In this document: positions 25,170 through 34,225 of the stretch, one piece after another
Numbering within the stretch: position 1 is the first letter of the stretch
Layout: every line of letters starts with the position of its first letter
Assembly (NCBI RefSeq): GCF_004340685.1
Contig: NZ_SLUN01000002.1
Coordinates: 62,001-126,000 of the forward strand
From: Hydrogenispora ethanolica
Lineage (GTDB): Bacteria; Bacillota; UBA4882; UBA8346
Direction: 5' to 3'
Length of the DNA stretch: 64,000 nucleotides
Notes under the pieces: generated by a model
What the model saw: only the letters and a program-made list of their open reading frames with translations
Databases searched by the model: none
Told to the model about the DNA's origin: nothing
Made by a program: the position numbers and the translations under genes

Positions 25170-25892
25170 TTACAGGGGTTTCTTTTGCGGAACGCCCGGT
25201 TTGCGCGGGTAAGCCGAGGCGGTCGGTTGCTGCTTTTGAAAAACTACGAAGGCTCTTTCGCCCAGATTATCTGGGAGATGATACGAAATCGCCCGGTCGA
25301 GTCCGGCATGTAAGACAGCCAAAGGTTTCTGAAGACTCTCAAGCTCGCTCAGATAATCTTTTCCTTTATAAAAGACCGCCGCCGATCCGGTCTTGACAAA
25401 TGGCAGCGCCAACTCCAGGAGGATATTGACTTGGGCGACCGCGCGGGCGGTGGCCAAATCAAAAGACTCACGATAAGCCGGCGAATGCGCCAGTTCCTCG
25501 GCTCTGCCCCAGCAGGTTGTGAAATTCTGCAAACCCAACAACTCAGCTGCCTGAGCCTGAAAGTTGATCTTCTTTTGGGTGGAATCCAGAGAGGTAAAAC
25601 GTTTCCCGGGGAAACAGATCGCCAGAGGGATACTGGGAAATCCGGCGCCGCTGCCGATATCGATCAACGTATCGGCCCGTGCGAATTCGGGCAAGCCGAT
25701 GATCGCCAGCGAATCATATAAATGTTTCACATAGCCCTCTTCCAAGCTGGTGATGGCGGTCAGATTGAGCTGTTCATTGGTATGAATCACAAGCTCCAAG
25801 AATTGAACCAGCCGCTCATGGGCAGAATCGGATAGTTCCAAGCCGGCCTGGCGAAACAGAATTTCAAGCTCGTCGCGGCGAAGATGGCTCAT
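25170..25892 (-). CDS. rsmG: 16S rRNA (guanine-N7) methyltransferase
   Basis: 240 residues (GidB). Methylates G527 of 16S rRNA using SAM. Motif I TLIDIGSGAGFPSIPLAI, preceded by NEQLNLTAITSLEEGYVKHLYDSL, and SLDSTQKKINF. The start overlaps the stop of the second mnmG by four bases. Next gene is soj after about 270 bases that hold the possible soj N-terminal extension. Confidence 0.96.
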   Translation of the reverse strand: MSHLRRDELEILFRQAGLELSDSAHERLVQFLELVIHTNEQLNLTAITSLEEGYVKHLYDSLAIIGLPEFARADTLIDIGSGAGFPSIPLAICFPGKRFTSLDSTQKKINFQAQAAELLGLQNFTTCWGRAEELAHSPAYRESFDLATARAVAQVNILLELALPFVKTGSAAVFYKGKDYLSELESLQKPLAVLHAGLDRAISYHLPDNLGERAFVVFQKQQPTASAYPRKPGVPQKKPL

Positions 25893-27799
25893 GTTTGCTC
25901 CTTTACCCGTTCATGGGAGACGACGCCGCTATGCTCGGCGCGGCGGTAATTTTCAATATAAAATAACAACGCGGTCAGGTCGGCGGGGTTGATACCGCTG
26001 ATGCGCATCGCCTGTCCGAAGGTTTCCGGCCGGAACTTGGACAATTTTTCTTTGGCTTCCCGGGCCAGATTGGTGACCTGCCCGTAATCGAGATCCGGCG
26101 GGATCTGCCGCTGTTCCAGACCGGCCAGCTTCTTGGCCTGCTCCTGTTCCTTCGCCAAATAACCCTGGTAGCGGAAACGGGTCGCGACCTCGTTGAGCTC
26201 GGCCAGATCCAGTTGCAGGTCAGGCAGCAATTGGCCGATAAATTGGGCCGGAACATCGGGCCGTTTTAAGAGGTCTGCGGGCGTGAAGCGATTTTTGGGC
26301 AAAGCGATCTGAGCCACGGCGAAAATGGGCCGTACCTGCTCATCCGGGTTCAGATAGGTACTTGAGAAAAGATCGCTCAGCCCGTAAATCCGTTGATACT
26401 TCTGCTCAAAATGGGGCCGATACCGTTCCTCCAGCAAACCGAGGTCGAAGGCGTACCGGGAGAGCCGTTCATCGGCGTTGTCCGAACGCAGGGTCAGCCG
26501 GAATTCCGCCCGCGAAGTCAAGACCCGGTAGGGTTCCTGATTTTCCTTGGTGACCAGATCGTCGATTAAAACTCCGATATACGCCTCGGAACGGCCCAAA
26601 ACCAGCGGCGGCCGGCCTTTGACCTTTTGGGCGGCATTGATCCCGGCCATCAACCCTTGGGCCGCCGCCTCTTCATAACCGGAGGTGCCGTTGATCTGGC
26701 CGGCCGAAAAGAGCCCGGCCACCGGGCGCGACTCCAATGAACGGCCGAACTGGCCGCTTTCCAAGGCATCGTATTCGATGGCGTAACCGGGACGGACGAT
26801 CTCCAACGCTTCGAATCCGGGAATCGTCCGTAAAAACAGCTCCTGAACATACTCCGGCAGACTGGTCGATAAACCGGCCAGATACATCTCGTCGGAATCG
26901 GCGCCTTCGGGTTCCACGAAGACCTGGTGCCGTTCCTTATCGGGGAACTGTACCAGCTTGCTCTCGATCGACGGGCAGTAGCGGGGCCCCACCCCCGAGA
27001 TGGCGCCGGTATACAAGGCCGCTTCATGAAGGTGTTCCCGGATGATCCGATGGGTCTCGTTTTGAGTGTAAGCCAGCCAGCAGAGATGTTCGGGCCGGAG
27101 CCGCCATTCCTCCCAGAAGGAGAAGCCGTGTTCCCGAAAACCGCCGGGCTGCGGCAGCAGTTTCGAAAAGTCGATCGAACGCCGTCGCACCCGGGCTGGG
27201 GTCCCTGTTTTAAAACGTACCAGTTTCAAACCGAGATCTCGTAAACTCTGGGAAAGCTCGTCGGCCGGCAATTGCCCCGCCGGGCCGGAAGCATAATTCA
27301 GGCTGCCGATGAAAACCCTCCCTTGCAGGAAGGTACCGGTAGCTAGAATGATTGTTTTGGAATAAAATTCCATACCGGTCCGGATCCTGACGCCGCTGAC
27401 CCGGCCCTCCGTAGCTAAAATGGCGGTCACCTCGCCCTGACGGACCGTGAGCTGAGGCTGGCTTTCCAATTCCCGAATCATCAGGTTTTGATAAAAACAT
27501 TTATCGGCCTGAGCCCGCAGGGCCCAGACCGCCGGGCCTTTCTGCGTGTTCAGCAGGCGCATCTGCAGATAAGAGCGGTCGATGACCCGGCCCATGGTAC
27601 CCCCCAAGGCATCGATCTCCCGGACCAGATGGCCTTTGGCAGGCCCGCCGATGGACGGGTTACAGGGCATGAAAGCGATACTGCTATAATTCAGGGTCAG
27701 GAGCAAGGTCCGGCAACCCATTTTGGCGGCGGCCAGCGCGGCTTCACAGCCGGCATGGCCGGCGCCGATGACGATGACATCATATGATCTTTCGCTCAT
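25889..27799 (-). CDS. mnmG: tRNA uridine-5-carboxymethylaminomethyl enzyme MnmG, canonical paralogue
   Basis: 636 residues from ATG 27799 (GGAAAGG upstream). FAD/NADH enzyme that with MnmE modifies wobble U34. Landmarks match classical MnmG: DVIVIGAGHAGCEAALAAA (FAD fold), MPCNPSIGGPAKGHLVREID (first catalytic Cys), GPRYCPSIESKLVQF (second catalytic Cys), RPGYAIEYD, GQINGTSGYEEAAAQG, and TSRAEFRLTLRSDNADERL in the tRNA-binding part. It is the second of two tandem mnmG genes and its start overlaps the stop of the other by 20 bases. Confidence 0.95.
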   Translation of the reverse strand: MSERSYDVIVIGAGHAGCEAALAAAKMGCRTLLLTLNYSSIAFMPCNPSIGGPAKGHLVREIDALGGTMGRVIDRSYLQMRLLNTQKGPAVWALRAQADKCFYQNLMIRELESQPQLTVRQGEVTAILATEGRVSGVRIRTGMEFYSKTIILATGTFLQGRVFIGSLNYASGPAGQLPADELSQSLRDLGLKLVRFKTGTPARVRRRSIDFSKLLPQPGGFREHGFSFWEEWRLRPEHLCWLAYTQNETHRIIREHLHEAALYTGAISGVGPRYCPSIESKLVQFPDKERHQVFVEPEGADSDEMYLAGLSTSLPEYVQELFLRTIPGFEALEIVRPGYAIEYDALESGQFGRSLESRPVAGLFSAGQINGTSGYEEAAAQGLMAGINAAQKVKGRPPLVLGRSEAYIGVLIDDLVTKENQEPYRVLTSRAEFRLTLRSDNADERLSRYAFDLGLLEERYRPHFEQKYQRIYGLSDLFSSTYLNPDEQVRPIFAVAQIALPKNRFTPADLLKRPDVPAQFIGQLLPDLQLDLAELNEVATRFRYQGYLAKEQEQAKKLAGLEQRQIPPDLDYGQVTNLAREAKEKLSKFRPETFGQAMRISGINPADLTALLFYIENYRRAEHSGVVSHERVKEQT

Positions 27800-29657
27800 G
27801 ACGATCCTTTCCTGCCACGAGGCCCCATCGCAGCAGCAACAACGCTCGGTCCGCCTCATTCAGTTCCTTGATGCGCAGAGCCTGGCCCAACCGGAGCGGC
27901 CGAACCAGCGCCAGGGCCTGCCGGCCCGGGGTGGATAACCCGGGGATGGCCGAAAAATCGCAATCCGGCGGGATCTCGATCCGGTCCAGAGCCTGAGTCT
28001 CGGCAACCGCATCCGCCTGACGCTGCAGATAGCCGGCCAGCTTTAATTGGTGATAGACATATTCGCGGACCGGCGGCAAAAAGTCGCGAAGCTGGGGATA
28101 TTCCTGCTCCAGAACCGCCGCGCCGATCTGCGGGTGGAGTAGCAGATCCTGCAGCCGCAGCCCGTGGCTGGGGCATTGGATCCGGCGCCGGGTCCAAAAA
28201 TCGCTGCGCATGCCGATCTTCTGCTGGACCAAAAAAGCGTACAGGGCGTCAGTCTCCCGCGCTATCCGCGCCATGACCGCCAGCCGTTCCGGGCCCAGGA
28301 GGCCCAGTTCTCTCCCGGAATCACCCAGGCGCTGCAAAGCATTGTCCAGCCGCAAATGGATCCTGAACTCGGCCAGGGAGGTCATCATCCGGTACGGTTC
28401 GTCCGTGCCCTGGGTAGCCAGGTCGTCGATGAGGACCCCGATATAGGAGTCGGCGCGGCTGGGTATGAACGGCGGCTGGCCGAAGACCCGGCGCGCGGCA
28501 TTGATCCCGGCGACGATCCCTTGGGCGGCCGCCTCCTCATAGCCGGAGGTCCCATTGATCTGGCCGGCGCTGAAGAGGTTGCGGATGGGCTTCGACTCCA
28601 GGCTGGGGTAAAATTGCAGCGACTCCAGGCAGTCGTACTCCACCGCATAGCCGGGCCGGATGATCTCCGCCCGGGCCAGGCCGGGGATGGTCTTTAGGAT
28701 CGCTTCCTGGAGCGTTTCCGGCATGGCGGTCGTCAGGCCCAGCAGGTACAGTTCCTCGGTAAAGACCCCCTCCGGTTCCAGGAAGATTTGATGATCGGTT
28801 TTGTCCGGAAAGTTGATGACCTTGCGGTCGATCGACGGGCAAAAATGCGGCCCCTTGGTGGTGACCGACCCGGAGTAGATCGGCGAATACCGCAGGTTGT
28901 CGCGGATCAGCCGGATCGTTTCGGGTGTGGTGTTCGTGACCCAGCAGGGCTGCTGCGGCCGGGGCTCGGCGATGCCGTCCCAGGAGAAGCCCCATTCCAC
29001 CGGTTGCAAGGGTTGCGGGGTCAAGGCTCCGAAATCCACCGAGCTGCGGTCGACCCGCGGCGGGGTGGCGGTCTGAAAACGCCGCAGCCGGAGGCCGTTT
29101 TCGATCAGGCTCCCACTGAGCTCGGTGGCGGCCGGCTCGCCTTGGCGGCCGCCGGAGTAACGGATCTCCCCCATCACGATCTGGCCGTTCAAAAAAGTAC
29201 CGGTGGCCAGGATGACGGTCTTGGCCTGGTAACGGCGGCCCGATTTCAGGACCACTCCCCGGACCGTCCGCTGTTCCACGATTAACTCGGTGACCAGTCC
29301 TTGTTTCAGATACAGGTTCGGCTGGCGCTCGATGCGCAGCGTCATCTCAGCCTGATAGCGCTTTTTGTCGGCCTGGGCCCGCAGCGCCGTGACCGCGGGG
29401 CCCCGCGATTCGTTGATGCGCCGGATATTCAGATAGGATTGGTCGATAACCTGCCCCATCGCCCCGCCGAGCGCATCCAGTTCCCGCACCAGATGGCTTT
29501 TGGCCGCCGGCCCGCCGATGGCCGGATTGCAGGACATCGCGGCGATGGTATCCGGCGACATGGTCAATAACAGGGTCTGGGCACCGGATCTGGCCGCGGC
29601 CAGCGCGGCTTCGCACCCGGCGTGTCCGGCGCCCACGACAATCACGTCATAGGTCAA
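27780..29657 (-). CDS. MnmG-family flavoprotein, divergent paralogue
   Basis: 625 residues from a TTG start (AAAGGATGAAAG upstream). The full MnmG architecture is kept: DVIVVGAGHAGCEAALAAA, MSCNPAIGG with the first catalytic Cys, GPHFCPSIDRKVINF with the second, RPGYAVEYD, GQINGTSGYEEAAAQG. Departures from the family norm: GGPAAKSHLVRE where KGHLV is usual, TATPPRVDR for TGTPPR, and TSLAEFRIHLRLDNALQRL with Leu replacing the conserved Arg of TSRAE. It sits between mnmE and the canonical mnmG. It could have a changed tRNA specificity or form a heterodimer with its neighbour. Confidence 0.9.
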   Translation of the reverse strand: MTYDVIVVGAGHAGCEAALAAARSGAQTLLLTMSPDTIAAMSCNPAIGGPAAKSHLVRELDALGGAMGQVIDQSYLNIRRINESRGPAVTALRAQADKKRYQAEMTLRIERQPNLYLKQGLVTELIVEQRTVRGVVLKSGRRYQAKTVILATGTFLNGQIVMGEIRYSGGRQGEPAATELSGSLIENGLRLRRFQTATPPRVDRSSVDFGALTPQPLQPVEWGFSWDGIAEPRPQQPCWVTNTTPETIRLIRDNLRYSPIYSGSVTTKGPHFCPSIDRKVINFPDKTDHQIFLEPEGVFTEELYLLGLTTAMPETLQEAILKTIPGLARAEIIRPGYAVEYDCLESLQFYPSLESKPIRNLFSAGQINGTSGYEEAAAQGIVAGINAARRVFGQPPFIPSRADSYIGVLIDDLATQGTDEPYRMMTSLAEFRIHLRLDNALQRLGDSGRELGLLGPERLAVMARIARETDALYAFLVQQKIGMRSDFWTRRRIQCPSHGLRLQDLLLHPQIGAAVLEQEYPQLRDFLPPVREYVYHQLKLAGYLQRQADAVAETQALDRIEIPPDCDFSAIPGLSTPGRQALALVRPLRLGQALRIKELNEADRALLLLRWGLVAGKDRHERKII

Positions 29658-29698
29658 AATTCTTTCATCCTTTCCCCTGATTCCCGGTTCTCAAAGTC

Positions 29699-29908
29699 TC
29701 CCGATCCGCCCGGAAAGGGTTCCGTAACGGTTGGACGGACTTCCGCCGGAGGTAGCCGGCCTTCCGCGGACCTTGGCGGAACCGCCGTGCCCCACCGCAG
29801 ACCGTCCAAATGGTTCGGCGGATCGTCCGGGCGGGACGGCAATGGTTCCAACCCCGGCGGAAGGCCGTCCGGTAACGGAGGCCGGAGTTCTTTCCTGCCC
29901 GGAAGGTA
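29699..29908. repeat. 21-bp period array D (10 degenerate GC-rich units)
   Basis: Ten 21-base units between mnmE and the divergent mnmG. Eight of them read (t/g)TCCG... at their start (29720, 29741, 29762, 29804, 29825, 29846, 29867, with a CGCCG variant at 29783), with GGCGGAA/TTCCGCC cores. More divergent than arrays A-C but the period is kept without indels. No ribosome-binding site or gene was found in the 29658-29973 gap. Confidence 0.65.
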
Positions 29909-29973
29909 CGGTTGATTCGAAAAACGGTCCGCCGTTCCCTAGCGTTGTTTTGGGGAAGATCCGGGCGGGCCGT

Positions 29974-31353
29974 TTACTTTCCGATGCAAAATTGGGCGAA
30001 GATGCCGTGCAGCACCTCTTCGTTGACGTTTTTCCCGGTGATCTCGCCCAGCGCCGCCAGTACGGCGCGTAACTCCACCGCCAGCAGGTCCTCGGTGAGC
30101 GACAGCTCCATCCCCTCCCGGAAAGCGGCCAAGCCGTCGAGGGCCTGGCGCAACGCTTCCTTATGCCGGACGCTGTTCAACAGCGGCTGGTCGTCCAGGC
30201 GGATCTTGCCGAGGCCCACCCGATCGATAATGGCCTTTTCCAGGCGTTCAAAACCGCGACGCTGGACTACGGAGAGTTCCACGGTCTCAAACGGCTGAAA
30301 ACCAGCCAGAGCGGCCCGGTCGAGCTGCGCCGGAAGATCGGTTTTATTCACAATCAGCAGTACCGGCTTGTCAGCCAGCGATTCGGCAATCGCCCGGTCC
30401 TCCTCGGAGAAGGGCGCGCCGTTATCGACGATGAACAGGACCAGATCCGCCTGGTCCAGCAGTTTCCGGGCCCGCTCGATCCCGATCTGCTCGATCGGGT
30501 TGTCGGTCGGCCGCAGGCCGGCGGTATCCACCAGGCGGATCGGCACCCCTTGTAATTGGAAGAAACCTTCGATAAGATCCCGGGTAGTCCCGGGGATGGG
30601 AGTCACAATGGCCTTCTCCTCGCCGAGCAAGGCATTTAGAATGCTCGATTTCCCGACATTGGGCCGGCCGGTGATCACCAGGGTGATCCCTTCTTTGATC
30701 TTGCGGCCCTCGTCGATCCGGTCGTAGATGGCGCTCAGTTGCCCATGAAGCTCGCGGGACTGGTCGATCATGGCGGCCCGTTGCAGATCGGGGATTCCCT
30801 CCTCGGGGAAGTCCAGAACCGCTTCGATATGGATCAACATATCATACAGCGCCGCCTCGATCCGCCCGATGACCCGCGAGGGTTCGCCGGCCAGCTGGTT
30901 CAGGGCCAATTGATGCGCCTTGGCGGTCTTGGCCCGGATCAGATCGATCACCGCCTCCGCCTGGACCAGGTCGATCCGGCCGTTGAGGAAGGCGCGCTGG
31001 GTGAATTCGCCGGGTTCGGCCAGCCGCGCGCCGTTCGCCAGCAGCAGCTCCAGGATGCGCTGGACAATATAGCTGCTGCCGTGAGCCTGGATCTCCACGG
31101 TGTCCTCCGCCGTGAAACTATGGGGCCGGGCAGCGTAGAAAAAGATGACTTCATCCACGGGCTGTTCGGTTTGGGGGTCGACAACTTTGCCGTAATAGAC
31201 ACGGTGATCCTGCAAGCCGCCCAGTTTTTCGCCTCGGGCGGTCCGTAACAGACCGAGCGCGATGGACTGGGCGGCGGGGCCGCTCAGCCGGACCACTCCG
31301 ATGCCCGCTTCCCCCAGCGGCGTGGCGATCGCGGCGATCGTATCCAAAAACAT
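29974..31353 (-). CDS. mnmE: tRNA modification GTPase MnmE
   Basis: 459 residues. N-terminal tetrahydrofolate-binding domain (DTIAAIATPLGEAGIGVVRLSG; HGSSYIVQRILELLL), helical domain with inserted G domain: GRPNVGKSSILNALLG (P-loop), TTRD switch, DTAGLR, NKTD, and the C-terminal family signature ending FCIGK with the functional Cys. Partner of MnmG in the cmnm5U34 pathway. Separated from jag by a terminator, so probably has its own promoter. Confidence 0.97.
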   Translation of the reverse strand: MFLDTIAAIATPLGEAGIGVVRLSGPAAQSIALGLLRTARGEKLGGLQDHRVYYGKVVDPQTEQPVDEVIFFYAARPHSFTAEDTVEIQAHGSSYIVQRILELLLANGARLAEPGEFTQRAFLNGRIDLVQAEAVIDLIRAKTAKAHQLALNQLAGEPSRVIGRIEAALYDMLIHIEAVLDFPEEGIPDLQRAAMIDQSRELHGQLSAIYDRIDEGRKIKEGITLVITGRPNVGKSSILNALLGEEKAIVTPIPGTTRDLIEGFFQLQGVPIRLVDTAGLRPTDNPIEQIGIERARKLLDQADLVLFIVDNGAPFSEEDRAIAESLADKPVLLIVNKTDLPAQLDRAALAGFQPFETVELSVVQRRGFERLEKAIIDRVGLGKIRLDDQPLLNSVRHKEALRQALDGLAAFREGMELSLTEDLLAVELRAVLAALGEITGKNVNEEVLHGIFAQFCIGK

Positions 31354-31455
31354 CCTTTCAAAACCTCCAGCGCTGTCGAATTAGAACGTTTGCTACAGCG
31401 GCGCGGAAAAAACCGGGCCGTTCCGCTAAAATCGCCGTTAAACCGGGCTTAAAGA

Positions 31456-31487
31456 TAAAAACCCGGTTATACCGGGTTTTTTTCCTC
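31456..31487 (-). terminator. Terminator overlapping the 3' end of jag
   Basis: AAACCCGGTATAACCGGGTTTTT read on the minus strand: CCCGG/CCGGG stem with TATAA loop. The jag stop codon lies inside it. A-runs on both sides make it symmetrical. Confidence 0.75.
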
Positions 31488-32108
31488 AAAGTCTTGGGGC
31501 GAAATAATCACGTGCCGATATGGATCCTCACCTTCGCTATAAGTAAAAACTTCTTTATATCCTTGGAGTGTGGCGTGGATGATCCGGCGTTCCTGCGGGC
31601 TCATGGGCTCCAATACCTGCTTGCGGCCCTCCCGCCGCACTTTGTCGGCGAGCTTGACCGCCAGCCGCCGCAGGGCTTCCTCCCGGCGCCGCCGGTAACC
31701 TTCGACATCGATGATGATCCGCTCTTTCTCGGAGCGGTTTTTATTGACCGCCAGATTGACCAGATATTGAATGGCATCCAGCGTCTGTCCGTGCTTCCCG
31801 ATTAATATGCCTAAATCCTTACCATTGATATTCAAGGTGGTATAGTCTTTTTTACGGAAGATCTCCACTTGGGCCGGGACTCCCATGTTCACCAGCAGCT
31901 CGCGGAGGAACAATCCGGCGGTTTGCCCCAGGTCTTCCTTGACGGTGACGGTAACCTTATATGATTTGGTAGTTAAAAAACCCAATAATCCTTTGCTCGT
32001 TTCCTCAACCACGTCGATCTCGGTCTGCTCACGCGCAACGCCCAATTCTTTCAATGCTTCGGCAATCGCTTCATCCGGAGTTTTTGCGATTTTAACGACC
32101 GTCTTCAT
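31467..32108 (-). CDS. jag: Jag/KhpB RNA-binding protein (SpoIIIJ-associated)
   Basis: 213 residues. Jag-N domain (VKIAKTPDEAIAEALKELG), KH domain (about 75-150, LNINGKDLGILIGKHGQTLDAIQYLVNLAVN with the GxxG loop GKHG), R3H domain (about 150-205, RRIIHATLQGYKEVFTYSEGEDPYRHVII). Conserved neighbour of yidC; binds small RNAs and influences cell division and sporulation in relatives. Two 135-bp elements separate it from yidC. GGAGGG precedes the ATG. Confidence 0.95.
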   Translation of the reverse strand: MKTVVKIAKTPDEAIAEALKELGVAREQTEIDVVEETSKGLLGFLTTKSYKVTVTVKEDLGQTAGLFLRELLVNMGVPAQVEIFRKKDYTTLNINGKDLGILIGKHGQTLDAIQYLVNLAVNKNRSEKERIIIDVEGYRRRREEALRRLAVKLADKVRREGRKQVLEPMSPQERRIIHATLQGYKEVFTYSEGEDPYRHVIISPQDFEEKNPV

Positions 32109-32144
32109 TATCGAATATACCCTCCTTCAATAAAATTGGGGGAA

Positions 32145-32266
32145 TTTAGAAGCCATGTGATAAAGTCCTCAAATTCGGAAATCACTCTTTTAAAAATCGG
32201 CTTTATCCCTTGCTTCTCTGAGCTTTTGTGTTCACCCTGGCCTTCGGACAGGGTTTATCACAACGC
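32145..32266 (+). repeat. 135-bp palindromic element, copy R3
   Basis: Begins TTTAGAAGCCATGTGATAAA, contains CTGAGCTTTTGTG and the CCCTGGCCTTCGGACAGGG hairpin, ends TTTATCACAACGCTTTAG. The right arm of the first hairpin is GCTTTATCCC, slightly decayed. Read in the orientation opposite to jag and yidC. Confidence 0.88.
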
Positions 32267-32403
32267 TTTAGAAGCCATGTGATAAAGTCTCCCGAAGCGG
32301 AAATTGTCTTGTAAAACGATATAAATCGACTTTATCCCTTGCTTCCCTGAGCTTTTGTGAACGCCCTGACCTGCGGCCAGAGTTTTACCACAACGCTTTT
32401 AGA
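32267..32403 (+). repeat. 135-bp palindromic element, copy R4
   Basis: Head-to-tail with R3, sharing TTTAGAAGCC at the junction. The second hairpin is CCCTGACCTGCGGCCAGAG and the right end TTTTACCACAACGCTTTTAG, more decayed than other copies. It lies against the 3' end of yidC. Confidence 0.88.
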
Positions 32404-32405
32404 CC

Positions 32406-33071
32406 TTATTTGCTCTCTTCCTTTTCATGGCGATGTTCTTTGACGATGAAATATTCGTTGATCAAATATTGCTGGCCGATGCCGATCAGATTGCTGGTCA
32501 CCCAGTAAAGGCCGACGCCGGTATTGACCGTATAGGTGATAAAGGCCAGAAACACCGGCATCATGTAGAGCAGCATCTGCTGGCTAGAGTCGTTTCCAGC
32601 CGGCGCAGTCAGTTTTTGCTGAAAAAAAGTGGTGACGCCCGACAGGACCGCCAGGATTAGATCGTTTTTGGCATTCAATTGAAACCATAAGAAATGAGCG
32701 TCCTTGAGGTACGATGACATGTATTGCGGTTCGGACAACAGATAATACAGCGCGATCAGGATCGGAATCTGAATCAGCGTCGGCAGACAGCTTCCGAAAG
32801 GATTGACATTTTCCTTCTTATAAAGCTCCATGGTTCTTTTTTGGAGTTCATCGGGCTTGTCTTTGAATTTATCCTGAATCTCCTTCAACTTGGGCTGGAT
32901 CTTTTTCATCTTGTCCATCGCCCGGAACTGCTTGAGCGTGGTCGGGAAAAGTACCAGCTTGATAATGAGTGTCAGAATAATAATGGACAAACCCCAGTCA
33001 TTGAGGAAGCTATGTAAAAAAATCAGTGCGTTCTTGAACAGTAAAACAATCGGAACTAAAATATTGCCCAA
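32406..33071 (-). CDS. yidC: Membrane protein insertase YidC/SpoIIIJ
   Basis: 221 residues from a TTG start (GAAAGGA upstream). Five-helix YidC2-type core: first helix near the N-terminus without a lipobox Cys, then WGLSIIILTLIIKLVLFPTTLKQ with the conserved hydrophilic-groove Arg region nearby (KQFRAMDKMKKIQPKLKEIQ), cytoplasmic helical hairpin, and GVGLYWVTSNLIGIGQQYLI. Inserts membrane proteins with or after SecYEG; the sporulating relatives need it for SigG activation. Confidence 0.95.
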   Translation of the reverse strand: MGNILVPIVLLFKNALIFLHSFLNDWGLSIIILTLIIKLVLFPTTLKQFRAMDKMKKIQPKLKEIQDKFKDKPDELQKRTMELYKKENVNPFGSCLPTLIQIPILIALYYLLSEPQYMSSYLKDAHFLWFQLNAKNDLILAVLSGVTTFFQQKLTAPAGNDSSQQMLLYMMPVFLAFITYTVNTGVGLYWVTSNLIGIGQQYLINEYFIVKEHRHEKEESK

Positions 33072-33099
33072 ATAAAGTCATCCTTTCGTCTTGGCTTCG

Positions 33100-33309
33100 C
33101 TAGGGAACCGGGTCGTAACCGCCCTTGGCAAAAGGGTTACAACGCAAAATCCGCTTGGACCCTAAAAACATCCCTTTGATGACACCGTATTTTTGAATGG
33201 CTTGTATCATATAATTCGAACACGTGGGATAATACCGGCACGATCTCGGAAAAAAAGGCGAAATGAGTTTTTGATAGAGCATTATAAAAAAAAGGATTAC
33301 ACCCTTCAT
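33100..33309 (-). CDS. yidD: Membrane protein insertion efficiency factor YidD
   Basis: 69 residues. Hallmarks [32 protein letters not shown] and [14 protein letters not shown] with conserved Cys residues. Start overlaps the rnpA stop by four bases. Normal place between rnpA and yidC. Confidence 0.95.
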   Translation of the reverse strand: MKGVILFFIMLYQKLISPFFPRSCRYYPTCSNYMIQAIQKYGVIKGMFLGSKRILRCNPFAKGGYDPVP

Positions 33310-33683
33310 CGGGAATCCTCCGTCCTTCTTTGCGCTTGTGAGGATTTACGGTACGCAATACCAAGTATATGAGAAATTTCATCATTTATACGGCTAAAAT
33401 CAGCCGTCAATATCGGATTCCGGGCAATGATAACAAAATCGACGCCCAATGACGTTTCTTGCGCCTGATTCATGACCACGGCGCGCAATACCCGCTTGAT
33501 CCGGTTGCGGACCACGGCCGATCCGATCTTTTTTCCGACACAAAATCCATAACGGTTCACTTGCAAAGCGTTAGGAAGAAAATAGACCACTATATACCTA
33601 CCGGACAATGAGTGGCCTTTTTCAAAAATTATCTGAAAATCATTATTCTTTTTAAGAACAGTATACTTATCCACAGAAAACAC
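33306..33683 (-). CDS. rnpA: Ribonuclease P protein component
   Basis: 125 residues starting at GTG 33683, immediately after the rpmH stop (TGA-GTG with no gap). Landmarks: N-terminal [18 protein letters not shown], then the RNR motif [17 protein letters not shown]. Binds the 5' leader of pre-tRNA and the RNase P RNA. Strong coupling to rpmH is typical. Confidence 0.96.
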   Translation of the reverse strand: MFSVDKYTVLKKNNDFQIIFEKGHSLSGRYIVVYFLPNALQVNRYGFCVGKKIGSAVVRNRIKRVLRAVVMNQAQETSLGVDFVIIARNPILTADFSRINDEISHILGIAYRKSSQAQRRTEDSR

Positions 33684-33818
33684 TCATGCCGATAAAACTT
33701 TACGACCTTTGGCACGGCGACGATTGATCGTCTTGCGTCCGGCTGCGGTAGACATCCGAACTAGGAAACCGTGGTCCTTTTTATATTTGCGCCGATTGGG
33801 CTGGTATGTCATTTTCAT
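33684..33818 (-). CDS. rpmH: 50S ribosomal protein L34
   Basis: 44 residues: starts [18 protein letters not shown], then [20 protein letters not shown]. The family usually begins MKRTFQPN. GAGGTG precedes the ATG. First gene of the leftward operon reading away from oriC. Confidence 0.97.
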   Translation of the reverse strand: MKMTYQPNRRKYKKDHGFLVRMSTAAGRKTINRRRAKGRKVLSA

Positions 33819-33860
33819 CGTTTTTCACCTCGCTAAAATAGAGAAAATTACACGAATATA

Positions 33861-33889
33861 ATTATAAGGGTCCGGTCTGGAGGTGTCAA
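33861..33889 (-). promoter_or_regulatory. rpmH promoter
   Basis: On the minus strand TTGACA (33889-33884), 17-base spacer, TATAAT (33866-33861): both boxes are perfect consensus. About 45 bases before the rpmH start. Confidence 0.9.
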
Positions 33890-34225
33890 TAGCGAATAAA
33901 TTTAGCCTGTGGAAAACCTGTCGATAAAAAAACGTTATCCAGCTATGTGGATGAAAATTCATTAGAACCAAGAAAGTTTCCGGACGATATTGGAATTGCG
34001 AAAACGTCGAGATTTTGTTATTATTAAAAGGATTTGAAAAGCTATCCACAGGTTGTGAATAATTTTGTGGATAAGTGATTTTCTGTGGATAAGCCGATTT
34101 GACCAATTCTTTGGTTATTTTATTTTTGCCGTTTTTGGCTCCCAACCCTTATTTTATCGGTGTTTTTGGGGTTTTTCCACAGATTGTCCACAGATCTGAA
34201 TAACTTTAAAATGAGGCATAGAACC
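33890..34225. other. oriC, part 1 (rpmH-dnaA intergenic region)
   Basis: AT-rich, with a cluster of DnaA boxes: CTATCCACA (34042-34050), TGTGGATAA (34066-34074), TGTGGATAA (34084-34092) and TTGTCCACA (34184-34192), plus weaker TTATCCAGC and TTTTCCACA. The two inverted perfect boxes lie 18 bases apart. With the second cluster after dnaA this makes a bipartite Bacillus-type origin. Confidence 0.9.

Noticed and set aside
27780-29657. TrmFO (Gid) instead of a second MnmG
   Set aside because: TrmFO is about 440 residues and lacks the long C-terminal part; this protein is 625 residues with the MnmG cysteine motifs and C-terminal region.
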